64,000 nucleotides of DNA from NCBI GenBank assembly GCA_037389465.1, contig JAZARR010000250.1, positions 1,612,001 through 1,676,000 of the forward strand, read 5' to 3'. The translations under genes and the position numbers were made by a program. The notes under the pieces were generated by a model. It saw only the letters and a program-made list of their open reading frames with translations. It had not been told where the DNA came from and ran no database searches. Shown here in pieces: positions 36,736 to 49,581 of the stretch (position 1 is its first letter; every line of letters begins with the position of its first letter). Origin of the DNA: Baylisascaris procyonis (Eukaryota > Nematoda > Chromadorea > Rhabditida > Ascarididae).

Positions 36736-39700
36736 ATGGCATGCACTCAAATGATCGATGAGCCGTTGTTTAGCGACGACGATGATGAGACAAGCGATGA
36801 TCAACCAGTAAGTGATTTTCTTATGCCAGAAAAAAGGCGGCGATGCGTTCTTCATTTATGGAATTTCGTGTTTTTTGCACCTCTTTTAGGTAACATAACT
36901 TCACCATCTGCGTTATTGTAATGCGATATTTTAATTCATCATTGATTGTTGGGAAGATATCGGTTGAAATTTAAGGTGCATAAGATGCGACTGCTGGGTA
37001 CTACGATTTATTTTTCAGTTCGTATTTAAGAATTCCAATGTTGATTTGAGACCCAAACCCGTAAGGTCAAGTTGGTGATACCTGTAAGGTTAAAAGTCAT
37101 GAAATTGGTGCTTTCCAAAAATTAAACCAGTGTTCGCTCCACTTGTGAAAGGCTCCAACTCTAATAGTTTTTGATGAATAGTTTAGAGCCAAAAACTCCG
37201 ATCGCTTGTTTTCCTCAATAATTTTAAAAACTCCATGCCTACGTACGTAAAAGCTTTTCCGGAGCAAAATTTTTTTCATTATCGCAAAATAGATTGAAAG
37301 TTTTTGCTCATATTTTAAATGTTTTTATATAAAATACCGCCAGGTATCCTTTATGCTGTCAGTAAACCTTTGACTTATAATTATGAGTAATTCTCAGGTT
37401 GGCTATGTGGAGTTTAACGTGAAAGGTATAACGAAAAATTGCGCAATATTGAAGGAAGAAAACGTTGTAGGACGAGCGGCCGATAAGGGAGCAACTATCG
37501 TTATCGATGACCCGGTTCGGTTGTCATTCTTTCGTTCTTTTTTTTTGATTGAAAAGTAGGATTTTCTTGCCTTTATTCTGATAGAGGTTATTAATAATTT
37601 GATTGTTTTGCTTCGAACGATATCATCGAGCATATTCCAGTTCTGTGGTATGCTTGGAAATATGCGAGGAAAAGGTCTACCTCGTTGTTTTCTATGGAGA
37701 AGAGGTAGATTCTTCTAGAATATCAGTTATAATGAACCGTGAAGTTGAGTGGGGGGAGGGGGGGGGGGGGAGGAAGAGCAGTAATATTATTGCAGAGCTC
37801 CTGTTTCATATAAGCTAGATCCCTGTGATTAAGTGGTATTGTTGCAAATCGATTTGTACGATATGGCAACGCTTTCTAACGGCGATCATAATGTGGTGAT
37901 TTGATGGTTCTCATTTTCAAATATCACCTATTTGATCGTCGTTTCAGACAGTATCATCGTCGCATGCACGTATTACGGCAATCGATAGAAACACATTCTT
38001 TATAGCGGACCTCAAGTCGACGAATGGCACTCAAGTAGATCAGGTGGTTTTTACTATATATCCTGAATGAGGTTATTCTTGTTTTCTTAACCTTCTCGTC
38101 TCTCCAACCTTCATAACTTTGAGTTTTACCGATAGGTGTGAATACGGCCGATTCGACAACGAATATAATGATGAGATTATATTTAGGTGAGATTGAGTGA
38201 ACCATATCGGCAATACGGTTTACGTGATGGTGCGATTATCTATTTTGGCAAAGTTAGGGTGAAGTTCTCAATGGTCGATCCGATGCCTATCGCAGCGGTA
38301 TTTTTCCTTTTTCTTTTTTCTTTTTTTTTATTGAATGAGGGAGACAAAAGCAGTAAAACCTTAATCATGAGATTCGTGCATAGGTTTATAGAGGGAAGGG
38401 GAGAGATGGGCACCAAGTTTTTATGTTCCAAGTTTTTTTCGAAGAGAGCAGTGTAACCATCAAACGAGATCAGAAAGCTATGTAGTCGAGCAGAAGAGAT
38501 TTTTTTGATCTTCCAGCGAGAATCCTACCAGTTTTCCAAGTTGCTTCATTAGTAATGAATGAGTACTTTGCCTTTCTGTCGTTTAGATTTGGTCTTGAAC
38601 TGTTGGCCTTGCTTGAAAGTTCAGCAAAGCAGCTGAAACATTTAGGCGGCTAATGAAATTTTTTATGAATTTTTTTTCTCAATTTTTGGAAGTTTTTGGC
38701 TGATTTACGTTTTGCTTATTCTACGATTGAAGTTGTGCTTAGTTATTGAAGTGGGTTACTGGCAGGTTGTTGAGATGATAGCTGGCTTGATGTGAAGTAC
38801 TTATCGGCAGTTTTGTAAGCTCGATTTTCGCTGTTTCGTTTGGATTTCTTCATTTGGTAATCTTCTCCCAATTTGGAGATATGATCGGATTTTATGAGGG
38901 TATAGAATATTTTTCCTGCATTATTTATTATCCTACACAGTTTTTATAGACTTATTGATTCCAAAAAGTGAGATGAAGAAGGATACGTTTAACTCGCAAA
39001 TTCGGGAAGGGGGATCGTTGGAAAAATGGTGTGAAAGATGCGTCAAATTATTTGCAAGCCAAAGAGCTGTTGTGATTTGTTTAATTGTTCATTTAACTGC
39101 GACGGAATTTGAAAGAAGAGCTTGTTGCTTCTTTATATTTTAGAATCTCCTCACTTATCAATAAGCATGGGACATGCGTCACTCTCTCGTACAATTGGTG
39201 GATATAGGACCTCCCCACCTTCTCCCTCTCCACTATACACTCTTGTCCGTACCTGCTCTTTATCTTCTATGGTTTCACTATCGCTGAATGTTTTTAACTG
39301 GGTGTATTGCAGGGTGTGCCTTTGCCTACGGCACCTACTTTTATGTTTGCCGAACCGCCTATCGGTAAGTTTCTTTTTTTTAAAATCCGCTCTGCGCTTC
39401 TTATTTAGGATGTCGCATTATCGATGCAATGAGGATTGAGTATTAAAAATGGAATTTTTATGTAATATTCGTTATTTTCTTTTGCAATATTTGAAAAGGA
39501 AATTTTTTTATATAGATTGGGTAACTGTTATGTTTGCGTTATCTTTATCAATGATTAGAGGAGAATTATATTGGCAAGAATGCTTTTAATCTGAATAGTT
39601 GCTTTTAGAGGTGAAGTTTTACTAAAGATTGAATACTATCGTTTGGATTATGTTTGGGACAGAGGTGTATTTATATTGGTTTTTTTTTTTATTTTTCAGC

Positions 39701-40239
39701 TCATTCGTCACTTGCAAATGCGAAGAGTTTATTGAAGGTTTGTTTCTGTTCGTCAGTATACGTTTTTTTTGTCTTTGTCTCTGTTTTTATAAGCTCATAC
39801 TTGTGTAGAATTACAAGATGTGTTAAAAATATTGACGAAAAGCTCATTTGTATAGTGAGAAGAAAAAGAAACTTGTTTGCTGTTTTTATTTAGAAATGGG
39901 AAATGGACTTCGTTGTACGCTTTCAGGTCTTGTAAGGCAGAAGTCGTTTATTGGAGCGCAAAAGTTGTTTGCAAGTTTCTTTACAAAGCTTTGAAACGTT
40001 TATGGGATTTGTTTATAAAAAAATTTAAGTTTTTCGCTGTGAACTTTGCCATTAATTGGGATACATTTTGCTGGTTCGCTATAAATTTTTAATGAAATAT
40101 TTGAGGTGATTCGTATATATTCGCATATTCGGTTTTCTTTCTTCGCAAATATTCTGTGTTTTATATGTTTTTGACGATTCTTATGCATTGCTTTATTAAT
40201 CACCAACAGCTTTCTTAGTTATATTGTAGGGAACATTTG

Positions 40240-40284
<45 letters not shown>

Positions 40285-43200
40285 CGTTTCATTTTTCATT
40301 ATTTAACGTTTAGATGACCACGCCGATCGATGCGGTATGTAAAGTAACATGCCCACTACCATCAAGAGAGACACCTTCAATAAGCTTATTAGCGCAGCCA
40401 TTACAAACAAATTCGCTGTGTAGTTCAACCCCGTGAGTTCATTTTTTAATGCAGTCAATGTTTTAAGATTATTGTGTTGCATTTTTTATGGTCAATTGTA
40501 TGCATAGTATGATAAGTGTGTCATCATGAAAAGTTTTATGATTCGTGACTGATAGATCCACTTCGATGCTTGCCCACTGCTAGGCATGTCTCCCGATTCT
40601 TGTAAGTGGCAAATAGAGGTAGCGGCAATTTCTCAGTCTTGTTTGATCTAAACATTGACAACCTGTCCGATCAATTCCAGAATCCGTTTCCTTTAGGGGA
40701 GTGGTTGCGATTTAGCTCATGACATTTTTGCGGCATAGGTTGAGAGGGGAGAGGTAGCAATAGAGGGAGATTTTCTGAAATTCAAGAGGGAATAAGCGGT
40801 CTTTGAAAAGTTTCATTTTCGTTTGCGTCATTGAGCCCACTGAACTTATCAAGGCCGTTTGATCGTTTAGAAATGGAAATACTATCATTTTTTTTAATTG
40901 AAGGAAGAAAACGACGAGCCGTTTCGATTCGGATGACGTGTATCGTTTAATGGTCGAACAGGCAAGTAAACCAAGAGATGATATACTTATTCATCCGGAG
41001 ACACCTAAATCGAAGGATATTTACGATTTGGAGAGTTCACCAGGTTCATCGCCGATCAAGAAGGATCACTATGCTGATCCATCTCCATCATTGGAAATAT
41101 CATCAACGAGTGACAAATATCATCAACAACGAACAGTCCTTAAACCGCTGAGTTTGGGCGTGTGCAATGTAGCTGCAAACGATGGAATATTATCGAAAGA
41201 AATGAGACAGGGCGAAGGAGAAAATGACCTAAACGGACGGTGAGTATCTTCATTTTTGATCTCTCCAGGTCTATTCTTTTACGGTCATCGGTGGGGACCC
41301 GGCAACTCAAGGAAGGCTTAAGAATAATAGAAAATTTTATGCATATTTCTGTTTTGATCGCTTACCCAATTTTAAGTTGAGATCAAAGGTCTGACCCTTT
41401 TTGATTACCTTTTCCACGACTCATTATGATCAGGTTCTAAACTCGTACAACTTGCATAGATAGAGAGCTGATTGTCGACACGAGCATATACTAAAGCCTG
41501 GGTTAGCCAACATTGCTTGCATTGTTATGCATTATGGCAACGATCGATCTGTGTATGGCATGCATCATAAAATTTACAGCCGTTGGAACCTGTGAACTTG
41601 ATTTACGGCATAAACTTAGTTCACTTGATGTAAAATTCTTTTTCATTCAAATTCAACAGCTTTTTAATTTCTTTTTTGTTCCTCTAACTTCCACATTTCT
41701 TTTATCATTGAGGCTCGAGCTGATTTTTTGCATCGTCTCTTTTTCACTTATTTTCTTTGAGAGTTATAGGCAGGAGGTGTTATTTAGTGTGTTATTTATT
41801 AACGGATGAGAGAAGCAATGAGGCAGGGCATTATCTTAGTTGTCCAACAAAGATAAGCAATATATATAGTTAATTTATGCATTCGTTAATTTAATGGCAG
41901 GCATTGTGGAAGTGCACAACACACCGATGTCTCATTCGATATGGTTCATCAGCATAGCACTCGAAAAAGGCAGCAAAAGCGTTCGCTGAGGTCAGGTACA
42001 ATACCGAGGTCGAGCACTACTAAAAGACAGTCTCGCCGAAGACGATCGCCGCAAGATGATGAGTACAAATGTTCATGTAGCAGCGGTGTGCGCAATAGCG
42101 AAGCACAAACACCAAGAAGATGTTAGTTACTTATATGTTTAACTTATTTTATGACTCCACATATCTGGAGACTGTAATGATCACTAATAATGTGTTTAAA
42201 GATTCTGCTGTCCAACCCCCTTCCCCCCTCTCTCTCGAGAAAATTGCGATCAGTAAACCTGTAATTTTATGCGTCTTTGCATTTAACTGGGTTGCGATCA
42301 GTAAACCTGTAATTTTATGCGTCTTTGCATTTAACTGGGCAATCTTATATCGTTGTGATAAGCTGCTGCGTTAAGGTTGGTGGTGGACTGAGCTTAGAGA
42401 TAACGTATCTTACTATTTCTCATTTTTTAAGTCATCTGTTGATTATTGTTTTGTGAGCTTACAATATTTCAAGGTGACCAATTGAAAGACCATCCATCAA
42501 GCATTATAAGAGCTAATTTATGGCTTTCAATGCTTGTTTTATTTCCTTGCCACTATATCCTTTCATTTGCCATCCAGAGCATCTTATTGGGTCGGTGGGG
42601 TAGTTATGTAAGGAGGATGCTATTTTCATTAGAACCGAATGCTAGAAACTAGGAAAGAAATTGGGAGGGGGGGGGGGGAGGTGGAAGCAAACGAGCACTA
42701 AAAGTTGAATTGGTTGCATGTTATCAGATATTGCGTTGTTATCAGGTGTTATCAAATATTACACTGATTAAAGTAGAAAATTCATTGAATAAAATCGTTT
42801 CTACAGCTAATCTGTTGAACGTCAATGTGATCTCTTTAGTGACATATATTATTGAATTGGTATTCGAGGTTCGTTGAAGCATCCGCTTTGTTTCTATATC
42901 TGTAATGCATCATCGTGCCCTCCCCGTACCATTTCTTAGCAGCACAAATCTCTTTGAAAAAGGAGAACGTTGTATGTACCCCTTCTTTTGTGTGTTCCTT
43001 TCTGTCTTGAAAACTCAGGAGACATTCGAATACATATTCTTCGTTTTTACGCTATTATTTCTGGAAATCATCGACTAAACATTCTCGTGAAAAGTTGGAT
43101 GTATGTGGGATATACGAGGAAAGTTTATATAGTTCGCAGTGAGCGAATTGATAGGAAGCAGGTTTCGCTGTTTGCTGAGCTTCTTAGGCTTCATTTCGAT

Positions 43201-45424
43201 GTAATCGTTCTTCGTGATAAGGCAATAGGTTGTTTTAGTTTGCCCACCGGTTGGCAAAGGTGAAAATCGAATAACAGAGAATACTTTATGTCTCAATTTC
43301 CATGAATTTTCATCGATATTGCAGCTTCACGCTTGGCGAGTAGCGAGCGTCGAATGATCGACTTTAGCGTTTTCCTCCATTCTGTGGATCGCGACGACAG
43401 TGCAGAGTCATGCCAATCGGAAGGATGGGAAAGTGATGACGATATTCCTTTAGCAATGGTCAAAAAACGTTTGGAGCGAAGCGGAGATGAAAAGGCGTCG
43501 CGGACGTGTCCATCAGATGGTTAGTTTTTTTTTTTTAATATTTTCATCGAGGAGAGCCAATTCCATTGCGTTTGGTAGGGGATATATGGGGATGGATGGC
43601 TTCACTCAGTTTGTCTAGTATATTGTGGGACTAAAGTGCTAAGTCATTTTATTGGAAGAGGAGGTATCGGGTTTTTAATTTTATCCCCCTCCCCCCCCCC
43701 CCCTATTTCTTAGCGAAATAGAAGGAAAGTTGGACAAATTATACTTAAGGTCAGCATTTGAATGTAGGATAGCTGATCGAAGCTAGTGCAAAAAGAGGGA
43801 TATCGCTTTAAATGACTATTTCTGAGGAGTGTATTTTTTGACTTCTCAAGAGAATGGAGAAAGTTTGTGTTATTTGTTTGAATTCTTCCTATTTCTTAAA
43901 TCCGCATTAGTTTTGCATCTTTCTTTACTTTTGATTTCTTTATGAGAGGTTAAATGAGTTAAGATCGATATGCGTATGAAGTCACAGTTGGGGGTCGGGG
44001 TGATGCGATGCTCTCTCGTGAATTGAGCTGTAGAAATACTTCAGTTAAGCCTTTATAGATGATAATGGGATGAGAAAATTTCAGATGACAATATTTTTAG
44101 AGGAGCATGTTATATGATAAGATGGGGATTGAGCGCTTTGAGATTTTACGGGCTACGTTATAGCTGCCTAGCACTTTGGGCTTTAACTCAGAACATTACT
44201 TCGATATCTGTTGCATTTTGGCGCACATGGAATCAGCGCTTGGCCATGTTCGCGGGCTTGTTATTTTCGAATATTGAGCGCGGAAGTTCAAATTATCCTA
44301 TTTAAAACATTTACCGACGAGCTGCTTAAAAATTCTTAGAGATATATACCTTCAGTTGTGCTCGCCTGATTTCCATTGTATTCGCTACAATTTGTTTCGC
44401 ATCATATCAACTCTTTTACAATGGTATGGATGAACAAACGATGCTTCCCATCAAGTTCAAATGAGGTTTGCTTTGCAGATAAAGCGAAACGCTATGCAAC
44501 AAAGAAAGAGCAGCACCTAAATTACACTGTGGAAACTCCTAAGCGAGCGCCAAAGAAGAAAAAACGCACTCATATTCGTAGAGGCGACTTCAGACAAAAC
44601 GTAGACAGCACACCTTTGGATGCTTTACAGGGTGGAATTTCGGCAAATCGACGAAACGCAATGAGAAAGGTAAATCTGCTTTAATATTTGATCGTCTACA
44701 AGATGTTTTCTAATGAAATAAAGGCCGAGCGATGGAAACTCAAAGACTGGAAACATCCTTTTTGAGTTCAGGAGTCTCTGATCCTGAAAGGTTACAAAAT
44801 ACCACTGTCGCATCTCTAATCGCCTTGTTCCAATTGTTTATTATTTAGAGAACGAGAAATCACCGAACTTAATATGTCTCTATAGGAATTGTCGCGTCTG
44901 AGGGCTTTAAAAATTTCCAAGTTGATCTGTTTCGACAGGGGTGGGATATGGCTCGGCGACGAATGTTTGTTTATTCATGTATTTATACAACCGACCAGAT
45001 GCGAGAGATGAAGCGCTTCTTCATCTCTCGAATTTTGATGCAATCGGTTGGTTTATTAGGCAGAGTTACGTTAAAAAACCCTATCACTGGAATCTCTGTG
45101 GCATGCGTTTTCACTTCTTTTTAAATAGATTCAAGAGGTGCTGTTTAGTGCTGAACAAATATCTGGAGCCAATTCTTATCTGAATCCAGTTTATGTTTAC
45201 TCCATTCGGCGTTCTTTGATTACGTTTTTGGAATGCAAGAACATGAGTGTGCTTACAGACCAAGGACTGTGTGGTAATATGGGGGGGGGGGATTAGCTGT
45301 TATTTTTAGCTTATGATTTAAAAATTATTTTGTTTTCAGCGGCGACCTGGGAAGACTGCCTGAATACTCGTCTCACAATCATGCTCTATCTTCGTTGCCT
45401 ATCGAGTGGTTGCAAGTATACTAG
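36736..45424 (+). CDS. MDC1-like DNA-damage mediator (FHA + BRCT-like)
   Basis: Exons: 36736-36807, 37398-37514, 37948-38043, 38187-38297, 39313-39364, 39700-39737, 40314-40432, 40904-41239, 41901-42121, 43325-43519, 44479-44669, 44772-44790, 44886-45064, 45129-45273 and a last one from 45340. Phases agree through 45273, giving about 630 residues. The protein starts MACTQMIDEPLFSDDDDE, like vertebrate MDC1, whose Thr4-Gln is an ATM site bound by its own FHA domain. An FHA domain follows (residues about 25-125): GR at 49-50, SSSH at 66-69 and STNGT at 87-91 form the phosphothreonine pocket. The middle is rich in Ser, Lys and Arg, with SP motifs. The C-terminus is BRCT-like: LILKGIVASEGF, then YTTDQMREMKRFF. 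The last junction is unsure. Donor GTAATA leads to frame AATWEDC; donor GTGTGG leads to GDLGRLPEYS...SLPIEWLQVY with a stop at 45422-45424, which resembles a BRCT tryptophan motif. In the cell it would organise repair factors on damaged chromatin. Confidence 0.75.
40240..40274. repeat. (TA)n microsatellite in intron
   Basis: AT dinucleotide run in the intron between exons 6 and 7 of the MDC1-like gene, followed by a poly-T tract. Confidence 0.95.
42244..42339 (+). repeat. 48-bp tandem duplication in MDC1-like intron
   Basis: Two perfect or near-perfect copies of a 48-bp unit beginning TTGCGATCAGTAAACCTG lie side by side (42244-42291 and 42292-42339). They sit in the intron between exons 9 and 10. 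Confidence 0.93.
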
Positions 45425-48400
45425 CAGTTGTTTATTCATCTCTCGTAAATATGGTGCTTTTTCAATGCTCATTTCTCTCGTTCACTGTGCTCACAAATCT
45501 TTTTTGTTTTCCTCCTTGCGTATCCTGTATGTGGCTATTCTCTTCGAGCAGAATCTTGTCGATGTGAGATTCGGCTATTGGTTATAGAATATTATATTTA
45601 TGATTCCATGTTTTGTAACATTTTCAACGAACAAGGAAGTATCGTATATGCTTTGAAAGCATGACTGTAATAGTTATATATGCTGTTGTTTTGTTTTTAT
45701 CCATTATAGACAGCGAAAACTTTCAAACCTCATTGACTTGATTAACACATGAGCAGTCCCTAACGTCCTCCAATTAGGCGGAGGGAGGAGGGAGAGATAA
45801 ATTAGTTAGGATTCCTGGGAATTTAAAAATTGTAAAACGACTCCAGATTAGGTAAAGGTTCGAGTTTGCAATTACAAGAGAGAAAATGTTTTGAATTTTT
45901 GATGCATTATTCGTGTTGTATTCGTTATCCCATAGTTAAAACACCACTGATTTGTATAAAAATCTTCCATATTCTCTATAATCAACTTCCGGTGTCATTT
46001 CTTTTGTTTTTTTTCTTTTAATTTGAAACAGTTATGCCTTTTTTATTCTCAATATTTCTTTTGTCTTTTCAACTCTAATTTGTTCACGAATTTTAATATT
46101 CTCATTGAAAAGGATTGCTCTTATCATTGCATTCGTGAGCATTCATTTGAGCGTATGACCTCGTCAAATTGAATGAAAAGCATTTGCATGTAAATTTTAC
46201 CTCCAAGATTATTCGCTGTTTGTCATGTTTTTCTTCATCATAGTACTTTATGTTCAGTGTTCCTAATATTCTATGTTTATTTTTCAACTGATATCCTTGA
46301 TATAAAGAGGCTTCGTTTTGAATTGATTTATCTTTACCACCTGTATTTTCTTCATGAAAATGGAGCTTTCCGACGAAAGAAGGTATATCGATATCTTTAC
46401 ATCCGACGTTTTTGAAAGAATTTCACGCGAAATCCTGCCACCGTTATTCCATCTCAACCACGAAGGTGATGAGAAGGGGTCGTCCGCCTTTTTAGAAAAA
46501 AAAATTCTGACTTAAGTCTATATATGACAGGTCTATTGGCAGTCTTTTGATCTGAATGAGAATTTAACTCTAAGACCTTCAGCATGGGAAATTGAATACA
46601 TGAGCAGTTTGTAACTGTAGCAGTTTTAGTGATAATGGAAATGAGTTCACAACGGGTAAACAATGATTTTGTAGTTTCAACGACCAGTAATTAGCGTTTC
46701 TTAAACGTCATTTAATATTGACGAGGCAAGAGTCACTAAGACCTAAGGGAAGAGGCTTCATTTTAGGAGTTTCAGGAAACGTAATGTTTAGGTAGCTTTC
46801 CAGCCAGGGTGGCGATGCTTGCTCAATGACTTTGAGTTTCATCAGGTAGAGATTTGATAAAGTTGTTTATTTAATGAAATATTGCATAAATACTTTTAAT
46901 AAATATCATTTTGCATATCATGTTGGCTTGACGATCACTGTTATCGATCCCAAACTCCGCATAAATATGCTCGGTTCTCTCAGCCATCGCCTACATCATT
47001 CACGACAGTATTCGTATGTTTTCATTAATTCTATCGTCTATGTAGCTGTTCTGTTCATCATTTGAGGCTTACGTCATTACTTAAGCATTGAGTGCATTTT
47101 TACGTTCTAACTAGAATCTTAGAGTACATAATACGTTGCATTGTATACCAGTAAATAATGCGTTGTATATGGGTGCTGCAACAGTTAGCTATTTCTAGCA
47201 GTCTAACGCAATTATCTACTTCATGCGCATTTGCGTCCTTTGCTGCGTAACGTAACAAACGGCCTTGATTACTTTTTCTAACGCTTACAAACTGCATTAA
47301 TAACGTACTGGGAGAATTGCGATCGTTTCGTTTTTTGGTTTCTTTGCTTCAGGTGCAAGAAACTGCCCTGTTTTCTTTACATTAAATGATTCAAACTGCA
47401 TTAATCAGGTAGTGGGGGGATTGCGATCGTTTCGTTTTTTTGGTTTCTTTGCTTCAGACGCAACTAACTGCCCTTTTTTCTTGATTTTAAATCATTCAAA
47501 CTGCATGAATCAGGTAGTGGGGGGATTGCGATCGTTTCGTTTTTTTTGTTTTCTCTGCCTCAGACGCAACAAACTGCCTTGTTTTCTTTATTTTACATGA
47601 TTCAAACTGCGTTAATCAGGTAGTAAGGGGATTCCGATCGTTTCGTCTTTTTGTTTTCTTTGCTTCATCACGTAGCAACTCATCTAGTTTACTCTGTTCT
47701 AACGGGTTCGAACTACATTTATCAGCTAGTGGGGGGGGAGGGGTGGGGTATTGCGATCGTTTCGTTTTTTTTTTGCTTTCTTTCCTTCAGATGCAACAAA
47801 GTGCGTTGATTTCTTAATTGTGAGTATTTCAAAGTGGATTAATAGGGTAGTGGGTGGGGGGGGGGGACGTACTGCGATCGTTTCGTTTTTTTAGTTTTCT
47901 TGCTTCGGACGCAACAAAGTGCCCTGTTTTTTTATTTTAAATGATTCAAACTGCATTAGTCAGGTGGTCAATGGGGGGGGGGGGTGTTGTGATCGTTTCG
48001 TTTTCTTTTTGTTTTGTTTGCTTCAGACTCAAGAAAGTGCCCTGTTTTCTTTACTTTAAATGATTCAAACTGCTTTAGTCAGGTAGTAAGGGGATTCCGA
48101 TCGTTTCGTCTTTTTGTTTTCTTTGCTTCGGACGCAACAAAGTGCCCTGTTTTCTTTATTTTAAATGATTCAAACTGCATTAATCAGGTAGTGGGGGGAT
48201 TGCGATCGTTTCGTTTTTTTGTTTTCTTTGCCTCAGACGCAACAAACTGCCTTGTTTTCTTTATTTTACATGATTCAAACTGCATTAATCAGGTAGTGAG
48301 GCATTCCGATCGTTTCGTCTTTTTGTTTTCTTTGCTTCATGACGTAGCAACTCTTCTAGATTACTTTGTTCTACCGGGTTCGAACTACATTTATGAGGCA

Positions 48401-49373
48401 GTGGGGGGAGGGAGGGGGGGGGTTTACTGCCATCGTTTCGTTTCTTTGTTTTCTTCGCTTCAGACGCAACAAGGTGCCCTGTTTTCTTTATTTTAAATCT
48501 TTCAAACTGCATTAATCAGGTAGTGTGGGGATTCCGATCGTTTCGTCTTTTTGTATTCTTTGCTTCGGACGCAACAAAGTGCCCTGTTTTCTTTATTTTG
48601 CATGATTCCAACTGCATCAGTCAGGTAGTAAGGGGATTGCGATCGTTTCGTTCTCTTTTTGTTTTCTTTGCTTCATGACGCAGCAACTCATCTAGATTAC
48701 TTTGTTCTAACGGGTTTGAACTACATTAATGAGCTAGTGGGGGGGGGGGTGGGCGGGAGGGGTGGGGTATTGCGGTCGTTTCGTTTTTTTTTTTTTGCTT
48801 TCTTTGCTTCAGATGCAACAAAATGCGTTGATTTCTTAATTGTGAGTATTTCAAAGTGGATTAATAGAGTAGTGGGTGGGGGGGGGGGTGGGGTGGGGTG
48901 TACTGCCATCGTTTCGTTTCTTTGTTTTCTTTGCTTCAGACGCAACAAAGTCCCCTGTTTTCTTTACTTTGCATGATTCAAACTGCATTAATCAGGTAGT
49001 GGGGGGATTCCGGTCGTTTCGTTCTCTTTTTGTTTTCTTTGCTTCAGACGCAACAAAATGCCTTGATTTCTTAATTGTGAGTAATTCAAAGTGGATTAAT
49101 AGGGTAGTGGGTGGGGGGGGGGGGTATTGCGATCGTTTCATTTTTTTGTTTTCTTCCCTTCATGAGCAACAAGCTCACTTGATTACTTTATTCTAACAGA
49201 TTCAAAGTGCGTTAATAGGGTAGTGGAAGGGGGGGGGGTACTGCGATCGTTTTGTTTTTTGTTTTCTTTGCTTCATGACGCAGCAAACTGCCTTTATTTC
49301 TTAATTCTAGGTATTTCAATGTTCGTGAATCGGGTAGTGGAATGGGGGGGGGGGGGGAGGTTTGCGATTTTTT
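43115..49373 (+). repeat. tandem duplication, first copy (MDC1-like 3' exons plus satellite)
   Basis: This is the left copy of a large direct repeat. It starts at CGAGGAAAGTTTATATAG (43115), covers exons 10 to the end of the MDC1-like gene and about 1.9 kb of 3' flank, and runs into a block of 105-bp satellite from about 47290. The right copy starts at 49374 with the same bases, 6259 bp away. Left-copy exons keep open frames, so this is taken as the functional end of the gene. Confidence 0.93.
47290..49373 (+). repeat. 105-bp satellite, first block
   Basis: About 20 head-to-tail units of roughly 105 bp with landmarks TTCAAACTGCATTAATCAGG, TAGTGGGGGG, GCGATCGTTTCG, TTTGTTTTCTTTGC and CAGACGCAACAAACTGCCC. 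At least three unit types alternate: the common one, one with GACGTAGCAACTC...GAACTACATTTATGAG, and one with GTGAGTAATTCAAAGTGG. G-runs of 6 to 14 vary between units. Because 105 is a multiple of three, open frames with a 35-residue repeat (SFRFFVFFASDATNC) appear and are not genes. Confidence 0.95.
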
Positions 49374-49581
49374 CGAGGAAAGTTTATATAGTTCGCAGTG
49401 AGCGAATTGAAGGAAGGAGGTTTCGCTGTTTGCTGAGCTTCTTAGGCTTCATTTCGATGTAATCGTTCTTGTGATAAATCAGTAGGTTGTTTTAGTTTGC
49501 CCACCCTTTGGCAAAGGTGAAAATGGAATAACAGAGAATACTTTATGTCTCAATTTCCATGAATTTTCATCGATATTGCAG

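Noticed and set aside
46358..46514. Frame starting MELSDERRYIDIFTSD after the MDC1-like gene, also at 52896
   Set aside because: The two duplicate copies diverge in frame at the poly-A run and end differently, so there is no sign of constraint.
46874..47065. Frame MKYCINTFNKYHF, repeated at 53415-53606
   Set aside because: It is conserved only because the region is duplicated; no splice or domain support.
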